A stretch of DNA of 64,000 nt from Flaveria trinervia (GCA_025506515.1 CM046443.1:94514666-94578665), one strand, 5' to 3'; shown: positions 1-12,700, counted from the stretch's first letter. The notes: generated by a model from the letters alone, not told the origin. Translations and numbers: made by a program.

Positions 1-2800
1 TTGACCTTAGGTTTAGCCTGATATCTGGAACATAAACATATAATACATGATATCAGGTCTTGAGGCAGCGAGATACATGGAGATCCAATCATTCCTCGGT
101 ACATAGTGGCATCTACAAGATCTCCATTCTCATCAGGTGCTAATCATGATTCGTAGCAAGTGGAGTCCCCAGCAGCAGAAGCATTCTCCATGTCAAAGCG
201 ACTGAGAATGTCTCCTACATACTTGGTCTGATGTAGAAAGATCCCATTAGGTGTTTTGATCCACCTGTAACCCGAGAAAGAGCTTCATCTCCCCCATCGC
301 ACTCATCTCAAACTCTTTCTTCATCACTGCTTCAAACTCTTTGCATAACTCTTGTTCTTTGACCCAAAGATTATGACATCAACATATATCTGTACAAGCA
401 GTAGGTCACCATCCTTTTCTTTAATAAACAGTGTACAGTCAATGACTCCCCTACGAAAGCCGTGTTTCACAAGATGAGTCGAGAGTTTCTCATACCAAGC
501 TCGAGGAGCTTGATGAAGCCCATATACCCTTGTCGAGCTTGTAAACTCTATCCCGATGATAAGGGTCTTCAAATCCCTCGGGTTGACTTACATAGACTGT
601 TTCCCTGATTTCCCCATGAAGGAATGCACTCTTCACATCTAATTGGTAGACTTTAATCTTCATGTACGAGGCATAGGCAAGGAAGATACGAATAGCTTCC
701 ATCCGTGCCACGGGTGCAAACACCTCATTATAGTCAATCCCCTCGACTTGGCGAAAACCTTGAACCACCAGTCGAGCTTTGTTCCTGATAATGACTCCTT
801 GGTCATCCTTCTTACATTTTAGTACCCATTTGGTGCCAATGACTTTAGCACCTTTAGGTCTATCACCAGAGTCCTACACCTAACTTCTTAAACTGCAGAA
901 GTTCTTTTTGCATGGCACTCACCCACGCCTCATCATTTAGTGCTTCACTGACATATTTTGGCTCACCTGCGAGACAAAACATCGATAAGCACCATCATGA
1001 ATGTACCCTTCTCCATAACTGAGGCGTATCAGCTGAGTATAGCTGATTTCGGGTTTGTACTCCTGATCGGACATCTCCATAACATTGTCAAGGGGATGAT
1101 AGACGTTTAGTCGTGATCCTGGAGTAGTCGGCACAGTCACCTCCGACCCAAGATTGTGAACATTTTGGTCTGCATCTGAGGAGGTTGGAGTTTGAGGTTC
1201 CGAAGTCGAGGGTGGCATCACTTGTGGATGCTTGTGGACTTTCAGGACTGGAACCTGTTCCTCCTGACTGTTCTGGTCATCTGCTTCAGTTTCATCTTCA
1301 GAGGAGGAGTCACTTTCATCGACTACCCCTTCTGACTGAGTAGATGACTCTCCCTGTGTGCTGGATGGAGTATTTAGAATATCATACATCATCCTAGTAG
1401 CTAACTCATCCTCCGAGGGAGAGGATGTTGAAGGATTTGAAGAATCCATCATAATCGAAGAAGTATGCAGGTCCTTTGCCTGTAGGTGGTGTGGTATATC
1501 TCTGAACGTCGACATTACACCACACTTCTACAAGACCCATTGAGTTATTGTAAACTTGCTTGTTCGGTATGTTGTATCCTAGAAAAATTCCTTCAACTGC
1601 CTTCTCACTGAATTTTCCTTCTTGTGTCTTCTTCAGAAGTGTACACGGTGCGCCAAAAGGTTCAAGATACTCCAAATTCGGTTTGCGTCTTTGAAGTAGC
1701 TCATAACATGTCTTTCCGTGGCGCTTGACTATTAGGACTCGATTCAGTGTATAGCACGCATTTGCCACTGCCTCGTTCCAGAATTGGATAGACAGTTTCG
1801 AGTCTGCCAGCATAGTCCGGCTGTCTCTATCAACTCCTGTTCTTTCTCTCAGCAACGCCATTCATCTGAGGTGTGTAGGCAGAAGTGAATTGATGCACAA
1901 TTCCCTTTTCCTTGCAGTATGCCTCCATCCCTTGATTCTTGAATTCTGTCCCGTTGTCTGAGCGTATTTGTCAAACTTTTAGCTTGTAGAGTGATTCCAG
2001 TGTGGTTACTAATTCCTTGAATATCTCCAAAGTTTCTGATTTTGATTTAAGAAACATTACCCAAGTGAACCTTGAGTAGTCATCAGTGACCACATAATAG
2101 TACACGTCGCCTGCAATGCTCCTTGTACTAACTAGACCGAACAGATCCATATGAAGAAGCTCAAGAGGAAGTTCTTTATTGAATGAACTTTCTTTTCCTT
2201 ATGAGACTTCTTTGTCTGTTTCCCTTTCTTGCAAGCTACACACAAGTCAGGAAGTTGGAAGTTCTTGACATTCACTCCTCTAACTAAATCTTCTGAATCA
2301 AATGATTCATCTTCCTTTGACTAATGTGTCCCATTCTCCGATGCCAGGAGATGGAATCCTTCTCAGTAGCTTTAGATAAGAAACACTGAACCTCATGATC
2401 CGTTGTGGCAGCTGTTGACAGATCCAAGACATAAGGTCTTTATATCTTGAAGCAGTCATCAGAACTTGGTCCTCTGGGATCATATATTCTTTCTTCAGCA
2501 CGTAACACTTCTGGTTATCGAAGATGACTTTAAATCCTTTATCACAGATTTGGGAAATAGAAAGTAAGTTGTTCTGAAGTTGTTGAACGTAGTTCACTTT
2601 ATCAAACTTAACTTTCTGATTTCCCACTTCTCCTGAGCAGTGATATAGCCTCCTTTGTTTCCTGCAAAGGAAACATGCCCTCCTTTTATTTGTTTGACGT
2701 TAGATAAAGGGCTCTATTTCCTGTCATGTGCCTGGATGCTCTGCTGTCTATAATCCACATGTTAGTCTTAGCACTATATCGAACACCCTGCACATACAAA
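1..2800 (-). pseudogene. Element A pol: protease, integrase, partial RT (broken)
   Basis: Decayed copia pol read leftwards. Protease region near 2640-2795. GAG-pre-integrase segment at 2307-2627 (motif NNLLSISQICDKGFKV). Integrase zinc-region CVACKKGKQ near 2230 and the catalytic RSDNGTEF near 1945-1965, with the third acidic residue (NGVAERKN) near 1855. A Ser/Thr/Glu-rich integrase-RT linker is at 937-1515. RT begins near 850 with DVKSAFLHGE near 620-650. The active-site YVDD reads YVDV near 375-390, so the second catalytic Asp is lost. The pieces occupy different frames (breaks near 490, 900, 1500 and 1870). The window begins in the SRPDIM block between RT and RNase H. Confidence 0.85.
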
Positions 2801-2809
2801 GTAAATGAA

Positions 2810-5610
2810 TCAGTTTAGGTTAGGAACCCAAGCTTTGACTGTCTTGGGTTTCCCAGAGGCATCATACATCATAAACTCCACCCATTGACCCTTAGAAGGT
2901 GAGGGTAGCTCAGGTTCCTTCTTGTTATCAGTATCAGACACGAGGGTTGACTTTTCTTTCCATAAGCCAGATTTGTGCAATGCCTGTTTATGATAAACAG
3001 TCGTCTGGCTTACAGGTTGGACTTTAGGTTCACTAGCTCTTCTAGGTGGAGTTAGAGAACTCCGCTTAGAAGACCTAGGTCTAGAGTCCAGAAGATCAAT
3101 CTTCTTCCTAGGTGTCTGATAGAAATGACAGTAGGAAGCAATGTGTCCACATTCTCCACAGTTGTAGCATGACCTGCTATCAACTTCATGAGTAGACTTT
3201 CTTGGTGGAGAAGTGCGTGACACTCTAGTAACATCAATCACTTTATTTTTTGACTCTTGGATGTTTGATGTTTTCTCTGGTGTAACAAAATTTACTGATT
3301 TAACCTGTTTTACTTTTTGGTTAACTGGTTTTTGACTTGAAGCATGTGAAAAAGTAACATTTGAAGTCATTTTAGGTTCTGATTTGACTTTGTTTGACCC
3401 TGACTTAAATTAACTTTTTCAAATTCATTTTCCAGGTTAACACAAGGCAATTTACCCTTTGCCTTTGAAGTGGAGTTCTTTTGTTTCTGACCAGATTCAG
3501 TAGATGAACATGAGGTGTCTGGATCAGTAACAAGAGGAGTAGTCACCACATGATCCTTGATGGGGTATTATTTACTGGTCTAGACTTAGTGTTCATCAAG
3601 GTCTCAGGTGGTGGTGGAACCACTTTGTAGCCTAATCCCTCCCCGTTATTCCTTTCTCTTACTAAGTGTGGACTATATGTGAAGAGCTAGTCCAACTATG
3701 CAGGATCTGTTTTAATGAATTAACTTCGACTTCTAGAACTGCCTTTGCTTTTTAGTTTCTTCTAGGGAGTTTAGATAGTACCTAATGTCGTTTGCTTGAT
3801 TAAAAGCCACTACTTCGGTTCCCTAAGTTGTTTAGTCAATAGATCTATCTTTTCTTTATAACAATGCTCATTTTGTTTTAGTACTCTATTTGCCTCAGTG
3901 CACAGACGTAAATATTTTACTAAGTTATCATTATGATCTAATAACCTAGCAAATTTTTCATCTATGCTATTCCTAAACGTGTCACAATCAGAACAAGCAT
4001 GGTTATTAAAAATTTGGTCAGTGGTACTTACATGAGTTGGTTCAGAAGAGTTAGCCATCAGTGCCGCATCAGATGATTCTGGTTCTGTCGACTCTGGATT
4101 TTCTGTCTCTGATGTGGAAACTTCCTTATTTGGCTTGTAACTGACCTCGGCTGCAGTTGTTTCTTCACTATGTGACATTGCAATCTCAACTGCTATATCA
4201 CCTTCACTCGCAGAATCATCGTCAATATCCTCAACACTGGCAATGTTAGATTCTCCTGGTGAGACAAACCTGAAACTCCAATCCTGTCCTTCATCATCAT
4301 GAGCAGTTAGTGCTTTTGGATCCTTGTTTGATGAAGTAGAACTAGAGGGTTGCTTGTCCTGGCGAGTAAAGGATGAGAATGGGTTCCCATTCCCCGTCTT
4401 CTTTGGCTTGACACATTCTCGTTTGAAGTGCCCCTTCTCACCACAGTTAAAGCAGGTCACTTTACTCTTGTCGAAGCCAAAGGTGGTGTCCTTAGTAGCA
4501 ACCAAGTTCTGTCTAGTCTTTTTCACAAACTTCTTCGCCCTCCGGACAGCACTTGCTAAGGCCCACATTATATCCATTCTTTCAAGCTCCATCTCATCCA
4601 CCTGCTCGTAGTCCTCATCTGCCAGATGGCAGTTTCCAATCTTCCCAGCAACAAGTCCATCATATGAATGAACCACTGCTGCTAAGAGATCCATATGCTC
4701 TCGTGCTACTTCCACGGTCATTACCGAAGTTCTCGATCTTCAGTTTGGTAGCGTTTGCTTCTGATCCAATAGGATGGGTACATGATGACCCAGACGTCTG
4801 ATCCAGAAGGAGAAACATGTGAGGGACTGACGAGCTAGACACAAAAGCAGTTGGAGGGTGCTCCAGATGTCTTAGCTTGAGCGTGGCGTTGTATAAAGCT
4901 GGATTTGTGTGTACGAAGACTTCTGAGCTCTATACTTCATCCTTAGTGCTTCTTCTCACAACTTAAGAATGAAGTCATTTATATCCAGCTTTACAGGATT
5001 CCATTCTGTCTCAGGTTAGACACGAATGTAGCCAAATCAGGCAACCCGTCTGCGAAGTTGCTTACCTTTTCTCCATGGTAGTAGCCACTCATGTGTATGC
5101 AAATTCGCTCATCAAGTGGTAGAATCTATCTATGACTTCGTCCAAACTTTCATTACCAATTGATGAGAAGTTATCGAATTCCTCTTAACTCCTTTGCCTT
5201 GATTGCCTTCAATGATGCATTACACATATCTCTTCTCTAGCGCATCCCACAGTTTCTTGGACTGCTTGTTCTCGGAATACTGGTGGAATATGTCTTTGGG
5301 ATAGACTGAGTGATCAATGCATAAACTCTTTTCTCTGCATGTACTTTACTTTCTGTGCGTCTGTCATCCCACTTAATGTTAGTTTAACACCATCAGCTCC
5401 CACCGGTGTACTCTAGCCTATCTCAATGGCTTCCCACAGATTAGGATCTACTCCATTAAGGTAGATCTCAAACGTTGTTTCCAGTGGGGAAACTCATCTA
5501 AAGTCAAAAGCTTTGGTGGTTATTGTGATTCCCCACCTCACTCTCAAGCAGCAACAGATTCTGTTCCTTGGAGTCCTTCCCAGCAGTAAAGGCTGACATC
5601 TGATCTCCAT
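2810..5610 (-). pseudogene. Element A gag with two CCHC zinc knuckles (broken)
   Basis: Capsid/nucleocapsid gene of element A. The start ATG at 5610 is chosen by homology to the gag starts of C (53093) and D (56079). The capsid part (about 4720-5610) is frameshifted repeatedly. The first knuckle CFNCGEKGHFKREC lies near 4410-4455 in a 303-residue open stretch (3810-4721), followed by a Ser/Thr/Glu-rich spacer and a coiled-coil-like segment. The second knuckle CYNCGECGHIASYC lies near 3130-3175. The ORF ends AWVPNLN then TGA at 2810-2812, a stop also found in C and D before the protease. This layout matches large copia gags remembered from Asteraceae. Confidence 0.8.
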
Positions 5611-5639
5611 GACGAATAAACTTATAATCTAATCAAACA

Positions 5640-5870
5640 ACTTTCACTGATGCGAATGAAGGATGCGAATGAGCTAATCGTGCGTATGAGCTCCGCGATT
5701 GGTTCAATCGTGCGAATGAACTGGGTGATTGGTTCAGTCGTGCGAATGAATCTGGTGCGTATGAGCTATGCGAACGAACGGTTCAGTCGGCCGAATGAAG
5801 GTGCGACTAGGTCCAATCGTGCGTATGAGCAATGTGAATGGAGTCCAGTCGTCGAGAATGAGTCAACGGG
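5640..5870 (-). repeat. Palindromic CGACTGA-word array in leader of element A
   Basis: Dense degenerate repeats of a short near-palindrome (ideal form CAGTCGTACGACTG, variants TTCAATCGTGCGAATGA) lie between the primer binding site and the gag ATG. The words are CpG-rich in an otherwise AT-rich element. Because the repeat is regular, it throws up a meaningless plus-strand reading frame of 75 codons at 5650-5877. Confidence 0.8.
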
Positions 5871-6093
5871 CGACTGAAGCTGCTGTTTGCGAAAATTTCT
5901 AGGTTTGACGGGTTTCAGCCGTTTAAAAAATTCGAAATTTCACAAGTTCTAATCGCCTAAGTCCGTTAGAAACAAACGTCGATGAGCAGGGAACTTCCAA
6001 GATCACTTTTGATGCCAAAGATTGCGTTTTTAGTGTAAAAACACAAACTTTTATGCAATCTTGATTGAATCAACACGTAATCAAGAGCCAAAA

Positions 6094-6105
6094 GCTCTGA
6101 TACCA
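6094..6105 (-). other. Primer binding site of element A (tRNA-iMet type)
   Basis: On the minus strand the bases read TGGTATCAGAGC, the usual complement of the 3' end of initiator tRNA-Met. It lies two bases inside the LTR end at 6108, the expected spacing, and fixes both orientation and LTR boundary. Confidence 0.9.
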
Positions 6106-6107
6106 TT

Positions 6108-6810
6108 TGTTGGACCTGGTATTCGACTGAAATACCTAGAGATCACGTGTATACCAGATCAAATAGCGGAATTCTATTTGATTGGTGATCCAATCAGTGA
6201 GAAACACGAAGAATCAATCAAGGATTGAAACTAACGTTAGAAATCGATAAGGAATCGATCTAATGTGTTCTATGAACGTGGAGAAACGATTTGGAAGGTT
6301 TCTGGACGGCTAGGGTTCGTCTGGAATTGTACTTGATCGATGTCACCGTTTTTCACGAATTGAGTTGTATTTATAGGTTGGCACTCTTCAATCGTGCGAC
6401 TGGAACTATTAGTTTGGTTCAGTCGTGCGATTGAACCTGCGGTTGGTTCATTCGTGCGACTGAGTGTTCAGTCGTGCGACTGAGCCAATCTTATGTTACA
6501 GTCGTACGACTAATCCAGTCTCCTGGTCAGTCGTGCGACTGAGTCAATCGTGTGAAGTTCTTCATGTGTATGTTCATTCGCATGAGCCATTCGCATGGGA
6601 ACTTCAGTAAGTTAAGTTTGAATGTTTTAGTTAATTAATATAATATTATATGTAATCATTCAAGTAATCATAAACCCAAACAATTCATTCACGACTCATT
6701 AATGAACTATTAAACATTATAAGCACAGACTTCAATATCAGTTCATTAATCATACCAAACAAGATCTATTACATCACATATCACGATCTAGGGACATACA
6801 TGTATCAACA
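6108..6810 (-). repeat. 5' LTR of element A (703 bp)
   Basis: Read on the minus strand, it starts TGTTGATACATG (6810) and ends with CCAACA (6108), next to the primer binding site. It is homologous to the LTRs of C and D. It contains the U3 palindrome array and TATA box described separately. Confidence 0.88.
6368..6600 (-). promoter_or_regulatory. LTR promoter of A: palindrome array plus TATA box
   Basis: The minus strand carries TATAAATA at 6375-6368. Immediately upstream (6389-6600) are about ten copies of the near-palindrome TCAGTCGTGCGACTGA and variants. The same order (array, then TATA) occurs in the LTRs of C and D and in the internal promoters of C and H, so it is the likely core promoter and enhancer. 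Function is inferred from position. Confidence 0.7.
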
Positions 6811-9071
6811 GGGCTGAAGCTGTAAACACAACTTGCTATGTGTGAGAATAGAGCTTAGTAAATCAAGGTTGATGAAGACTCCATATGAAGTTCTCCATCA
6901 TTGGCTCCTCTAATTTCATTTTCAAAGCATTTGGGTGTCCTGTTTTATTCTCAACATAAAGGATCAACTCCAAAAATTTGATCCTAAGGTGGATGCAGGG
7001 TATTTTGTTGGTTATTCATCTACCTGCAAGGCATACAGAGTCTTCAACTGCAGAACAAAGATAGGTGAAGAGACTTTGCATGTGAAGTTTAATGAATCTC
7101 CTATGGACAAGATCCACAAAACCCTGTGGAGTTGTTTGATTTGGACATACTGCAATATGTTCCTTATCAACCTCGAGCTGTTGCAGATCATGTGGATAAA
7201 TCATTCTCTGCAGCATGTCTTCCACCTGGTGGTATTGATGATGATGATGTGATAATATCAATACTCACCTATTCAAGTTTAGTGACCAACTGCCTGTGTC
7301 TGCTAAATGTGATATTCCTGTAGCTTCAGCAGTCCATCCACAACAAATGCTGATGAGATCTCTGATTCCTCTACATCTTTTGAGTTACCATCCAATTCTT
7401 GGTTTCAAGAGTCTGCATCAACATCTGCTGCTGTTGAAGGTCCTACAAACACTTGCATAGATCATTGTTTATCAAGAACTGAAGAATCACCCAATGTCTC
7501 AAATTATTGGTGATATCAATGCTGGAGTTTCAAAGAAGTCAATTGTTAACTTCTACTTCTATGCTCTCTTCATTAGTCAGCTAGAGCCAAAGAACTATCA
7601 TGTTGCTTTGAGAGACAATGGATGGGTTGAAGCCATGTAGCTTGAGCTACTTCAGTTCAAAAAACAGCAAGTGTGGGAACTGGTTCCTCTTCCCCAGGTA
7701 AGTGTACAATAGGCACTAAAGGGGTGTTTAGGAATAAAACTGATGAAAATGGGTTATTGTTAAGAACAAGGCTAGACTGGTTGTACAGGGGTTTTCACAA
7801 AAAGAAGGTATTGATTATGATGAAACCTTGCCCCTGTAGCCAGACTAGAGGCAATTAGATTGTTTTTAGCCTATGCTGCATTCCACAATCTAAAGTTTTT
7901 CAAATGGATGTCAAAAGTGCATTTTTATATGGTAAAATAAAGGAAGAAGTTTATGTGTGTCAACCACCAGGTTTTGAGGATAATAAACATCTGAATGCAT
8001 GTATAAACTTGATAAGGCTCTTTATGGGTTGAAACAAGCTCCTAGAGCCTGGTATGAGACACTTTCCACTTTTCTTCTTAAGAATAATTTCACTAGAGGC
8101 TCCATTGATAAAACTTTGTTATTAAGAAGGTGGATCAGCATAAGCTACTTGTTCAGATTTATGTTGATGATATCATTTTTGCATCCTCTGATCCCCAGTT
8201 GTGTGATGATTTTACAACATTAATGAAAAAGAGGTTTGAAATGAGTGCAATAGGAGAATTACAATTCTTTCTAGGCTTGCAAATTAAACAAAAGGCTGAT
8301 AGAACCTTTATTCATCAGTCAAAATATACAAAAGATCTGTTGAATAAGTTTGATTTACAAAACTGTAAGCCCTATTCTACTCCCATGTGCAACACCATAC
8401 AATTGGATGCAGATCAGAAAGGTAAAGCTGTTGATGAAACACTTTACAGATGTATGATTGGGTCCTTGATGTACTTAACAGCTTCTAGACCAGATATCAT
8501 GTTTGCTACTTGTGTCTGTGCCAGATTTCAGGCTGCTCCTAAGAGTCTCATTTGATTACAGTCAAGAGGATCTTTAGATATTTGCAAGGTACACAATCTC
8601 TAGGTTTATGGTATTCCACTGGACACTCTTTCAAATTAGTTGCTTTTTCAGATAGTGACTATGCAGGGTGCAAGTAACTAGAAAGTCAACTTCTGGTGGT
8701 TGTCAATTCCTAGCAACTGTTTGATTTCTTGGCAGAGTAAGAACAAACATCTGTTGCTACATCAACTGCTGAAGCCGAGTACATTGCTGCTGCAAGTTGC
8801 ACTTCTCAGTACTCTGGCTTCAGAACCAACTTCTGATTATGGCATTACAGAGACTAAGACTCCATTATTAATGGATAGTGCTTCAGCTCTGTGTATTGTC
8901 AAAAATCCAGTCCAACACTCTAGGACCAAACATATAGAGATCAGACATCACTTTATTCGGGATTGTTTTGAAAAAGGTCTGATTGATCCTAAGTTTGTGC
9001 CTAGTGCTGATGAGCTTGCAGATATTTTTACTAAGCCTTTGGATAGTTCTTCTTTCCAAAACCTTGTGTAA
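6811..9071 (+). pseudogene. Element B pol: integrase tail, RT, RNase H (broken)
   Basis: Starts in the integrase block (W)AEAVNTTCYV at the A junction, followed by FKAFGCPV near 6925 and the conserved 'FDPKVDAGYFVGYS' block near 6970-7020. RT begins near 7500 (HPMSQIIG, then WVEAM near 7630 followed by a stop), with LDKALYGLKQAPRAWYET near 8005-8065, YVDDIIF near 8160 and MYLTASRPDIM near 8470. RNase H runs from about 8570 to 9071 (DSDYAG near 8655, AEAEYIAA near 8775, LLMDSASALC near 8870), ending IFTKPLDSSSFQNLV. At least six frameshifts or stops. A one-base deletion at 7694-7698 (cttccccagg) is shared with element E. Confidence 0.87.
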
Positions 9072-9709
9072 GGCTTGTATGCTGCAGGTATAATAGTGAT
9101 AACTACTGATGATCTCAGTAAATACGTACTAATGATCATTAGTGACCATATCACATATTGTACTGCTTCTGTTACAACAACTGATAAAGTACAACTACTG
9201 ATGTAGTTGTAACTACTGATGTTGTCAAAATAGATAAGTACTGATGTCCTATGAAACAACTGAAAACAACAAAAAGGCTGATGAGTAAGTGTTGAGGACA
9301 GTATGAAATAGCTGAAAGGCTATGAATTGACGACAACTACTAATGAGAACTCTCTTTTCAGTTGTTTCTACAACTGTTGTTTCATCTTAAACAACTGATG
9401 ACAAAACATGTCTTCAGTAGTTTCACAATTACTGTGACTAATACCAAGTTATCAGTTGTTTTCAAACATCTGAAGTCAAAACCATGGTCTTCAGTAGTTT
9501 TATAACTGCTGAGCCTAAAACCACGACTTTAGCTGTTTCACGTTTGAAAGGGTAATACCATGTCAACAGTCGTTTTAAAACTACTGATGACTAACACCAA
9601 ACCCTTCAGTCATTTTCTAACCCGTACCCTATAATATCCCCGACCTAATCCTTCAGAGCCTCATCTTCTTCAAACCTAACGTTCATATCTCCAAAACTTC
9701 TCTCTCATT
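9072..9709 (+). promoter_or_regulatory. Internal promoter of B between pol and aORF
   Basis: Non-coding. From 9090 to about 9615 it is filled with degenerate words such as AACTACTGATG, CAACTGATGAC and CAGTAGTTTTATAACTGCTG, which are also the words of the E/B LTRs. A TATA-like CTATAATATCC follows at 9629-9639. The aORF ATG is at 9710, giving a short leader. The same arrangement is found at 42141-42890 in element E. Promoter activity is inferred. Confidence 0.6.
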
Positions 9710-12700
9710 ATGGCGACCATGCAGCTCAAACCGAGACACAACTGTGTAGCTTACCTCACCAAATCGCCATTCTGGGCTAAGTTCGATAACGCTATTGATC
9801 TTATGTCCAGTCACCCTACAAAACGGCCTTTCTTCTCAATCCAATCCTTCATGCCGAATCCCTTAACCAGTTTTGGATGAACGTCACTCTCACCACTGGG
9901 AGAACACACAGAGTCTCTCCGGTCGTTCGTCAACAACCACCAAGTGGTCATCACTCCCGATATACTTCGTCAACCCTACACCTAATGATGCCACTTTTCC
10001 TACTGGATATCCAAAGGGCACAACTGATTTATCCTTTGCCCACCATGGATATCAGGGAAACCTTAGTGCCTCCACCATACTGAAGAAACATTTCCATGAT
10101 GCTGAACGTCTCATATTTCACATGGTAAATGTCTGTTTGGCTCCTAAGACTTCTCTTGGGATCAAATGTCTACAAGGTGGCAGCAGGTACTATTCTCTAT
10201 CCTTGAGCAACAGAACCTAAACTTCTCTGAAATCATTTTTAGGAACTTAAGGACATGGCCTCAAAATCTATTTCTAACCGCTGGATATTATATCCTCGGT
10301 TCATTATGGCCATAATAGAGAATCAGCTAAAGGCTGAGGGACTTGTTGGTCTCGGAGTCCCTGCAACGGCTGTATTGCCTGAAGTATACTCCAGACCAAA
10401 CTCTGACCAAACGTTGAAACAGGCTGCCAGGCTGCGAAAACCCACACAGTTGGAACCCATAGCCACCACCTCCAGAACCAAAGTCCCCACTACACCCCAA
10501 TCCAAAAAAGCCAAAAAAGGCTACTCAGGGAGATGAGTCCCCTGAGGATGCCCCTGTACCACAACACACAGGAACTACACACTGGTCTAAACCCCCAGTT
10601 GTGACACTGACTCACCAGACAACAACAGGTATCCTCTCAACAGGATCCTGTTGCAACCAAAATTAGGGAACCTACACTGCTGGAACCTATCTCCCTTGAG
10701 AGGGTTACCATTGAAGCGCACCATTCACCCCGGGTGCAATCTGCTTCCACCCAATCCCCACATGCAACCGCCCCCAAAGTCCTACATTACTTGTTGCACA
10801 AGTGCTGACTCGTTGCACTCCTCACCCTCCCCAGATACCAATTACAACTGGGAATACTTCTACCATTGAGGGGGAGGACCAAAGTGCAGTGAGAACCCAC
10901 AGCATAGGGGTTACAATGTTCCTTCTCCTAGTGTAGCAATGGAGATTGGAACTTCTGGGAGGATGCCACTTCTCCTGCTTCAGCATATGATCAGGTTGTA
11001 GTTGGTACCATTACTAAGACCTTACCAGAGGCAACTGTGATGAAGGACAACATCCTGAGGCAGGAAGTCCCAGTTCCAAGACAAAGGGGCACATGCTACA
11101 ACTGAGCTACACTCAGTGCATGTTCATCCTGATCCTATCAGGAGGTCAGGTGATTCAGTAACTACTGATGATGACCTGGGCTTCTTTTACATGTAATTGC
11201 CCAAAACACCATCCTGGAAGAGGAGGTGAGCAGACTCAAAGAGCTGCTTGCCAAAACTTCTAAGGAACAAAGACCATCTGCCTCTACCACCTCACAGATG
11301 GCACCTTCATCTGAAGGTCTCCAAACACTGAGCCACTCCCAACAACTCAGCCACCTGCCTCTGCTTCTGGCACTATTTCTCAGGAACAGAACCTCCTAAG
11401 CAAATAGTTGCTATCCTTCAAAATTCCCTCCCTCTCATCACACCCATAATCACTGACATAGTGATCAAAGCCATTGATGAGAGGCTTTCCTCAGTAATAC
11501 AACCATTGATAGAGAGGTTGTGGGCAAACAACTTTCTGCAATCAACCCCTTGCAACCAATGCAACAAAAAGGGGAAGATTAAGTCAGTGAAAGCAAAAAG
11601 AAAGAGGAGTACAGAGGAGAAAGAAAGGAGAAAGGAAACAGAAGGGATAGTAGTGGAAAAGGAGTTGGAGTTGAATGCGGAGACGATAAAGAGAAGGAAA
11701 AGAGAAAGCCTTGGAGCTACTGATAAAAGAGGCTGATGCCGAACACAGCAGATCAATGGACAACATCATTGATCAGCTGTTTAGGCAAGGCCATGACACC
11801 GATAAATGACTCTGAGATTCGACGATAGAGATTGAAGAAATCCAGAATAGAGGCAAGTTATGAAGTGTTAGAAAGAGAAAGGCTTGAGATCATGATTAGA
11901 TTTATTGCAAAATATCTTGGAAGATCAATGATCGAAATCAAAGCTTGGTCCAGGGACAGTATCTTGGCAATCACCACCAAGATCTGTTCGTTGAAGCATA
12001 TACTAAGGGACTTGTTATTGAAGCTTTGAATGAAGCGGGTGCTGGGAGCAGGACTGAGCTAGCCAAGCAATCAAAAGCCACACTCACCTCAAAAATGCTA
12101 GAACAGCCTGCAACATTCCACACCAAAACCACCAAAAACACAACCCACCAAACCAACTCCCTTATCCTCAAAACCCATAGCCGATGATATACCCTTGAAG
12201 AAGAAGAGAAGGTATTGAGGCTAGAAGATGATAAAGAAGATGATGAAGATAGGCTGCCACTCTCAGCTGTGTTCAGTTGCTAAGGCCACAAGTCATCCTC
12301 AGCAATTACTCCTGAATTCCAAAGACAAATGGTTAAAGTGAAGCTAGAAGAAGAAGAGCTTCATAAACACATGATGAGGAATTGCTGAAGAGAGTTGACA
12401 AAGCTTATGCAGCCCAATCTTCTATCATCAATATGAAGAAACAAGCCTCGGACTTTACACTCTCAAGCACACCTTTCAATATCAAAAGGAAAGAGTGAGG
12501 ATTTGGCCTGATCCCAGGGTGTCTCACAGAATTCATAAGAAAAAACATACTCAGAGATACATTGGCCAGGTGAAAAAGATCGTAGATGAAGTGATCTCTC
12601 TGGTCTTTGTAGTTTCACCCTGGAAATCCTAGAGGACTTCAAGAAAGCCTATAAAGCTAATCTAACCCCTCAGAAGATGCTGGAAAACAAAATAGTGAAA

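Larger units (their letters stand above)
1..6810 (-). mobile_element. Copia element A (SIRE-like), cut by left window edge
   Basis: Ty1/copia retrotransposon read on the minus strand. From right to left it shows a 5' LTR, a primer binding site, a leader with palindromic repeats, gag with two CCHC knuckles, protease, integrase and the first half of reverse transcriptase. RNase H, any aORF and the 3' LTR lie beyond base 1. Its right LTR end abuts, inside a tryptophan codon, the integrase of plus-strand element B, so A probably inserted into B; the matching target duplication (gggct at 6811-6815) cannot be checked because the other end is outside. Many frameshifts show that it is dead. SIRE placement is from remembered RT and gag resemblance. 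Confidence 0.85.

Noticed and set aside
5650..5877. Plus-strand 75-codon reading frame with repeated 'RMN/RMS' residues
   Set aside because: It is a by-product of the CGACTGA-word array in the leader of element A, antisense to the element, with no homologue in the other arrays.
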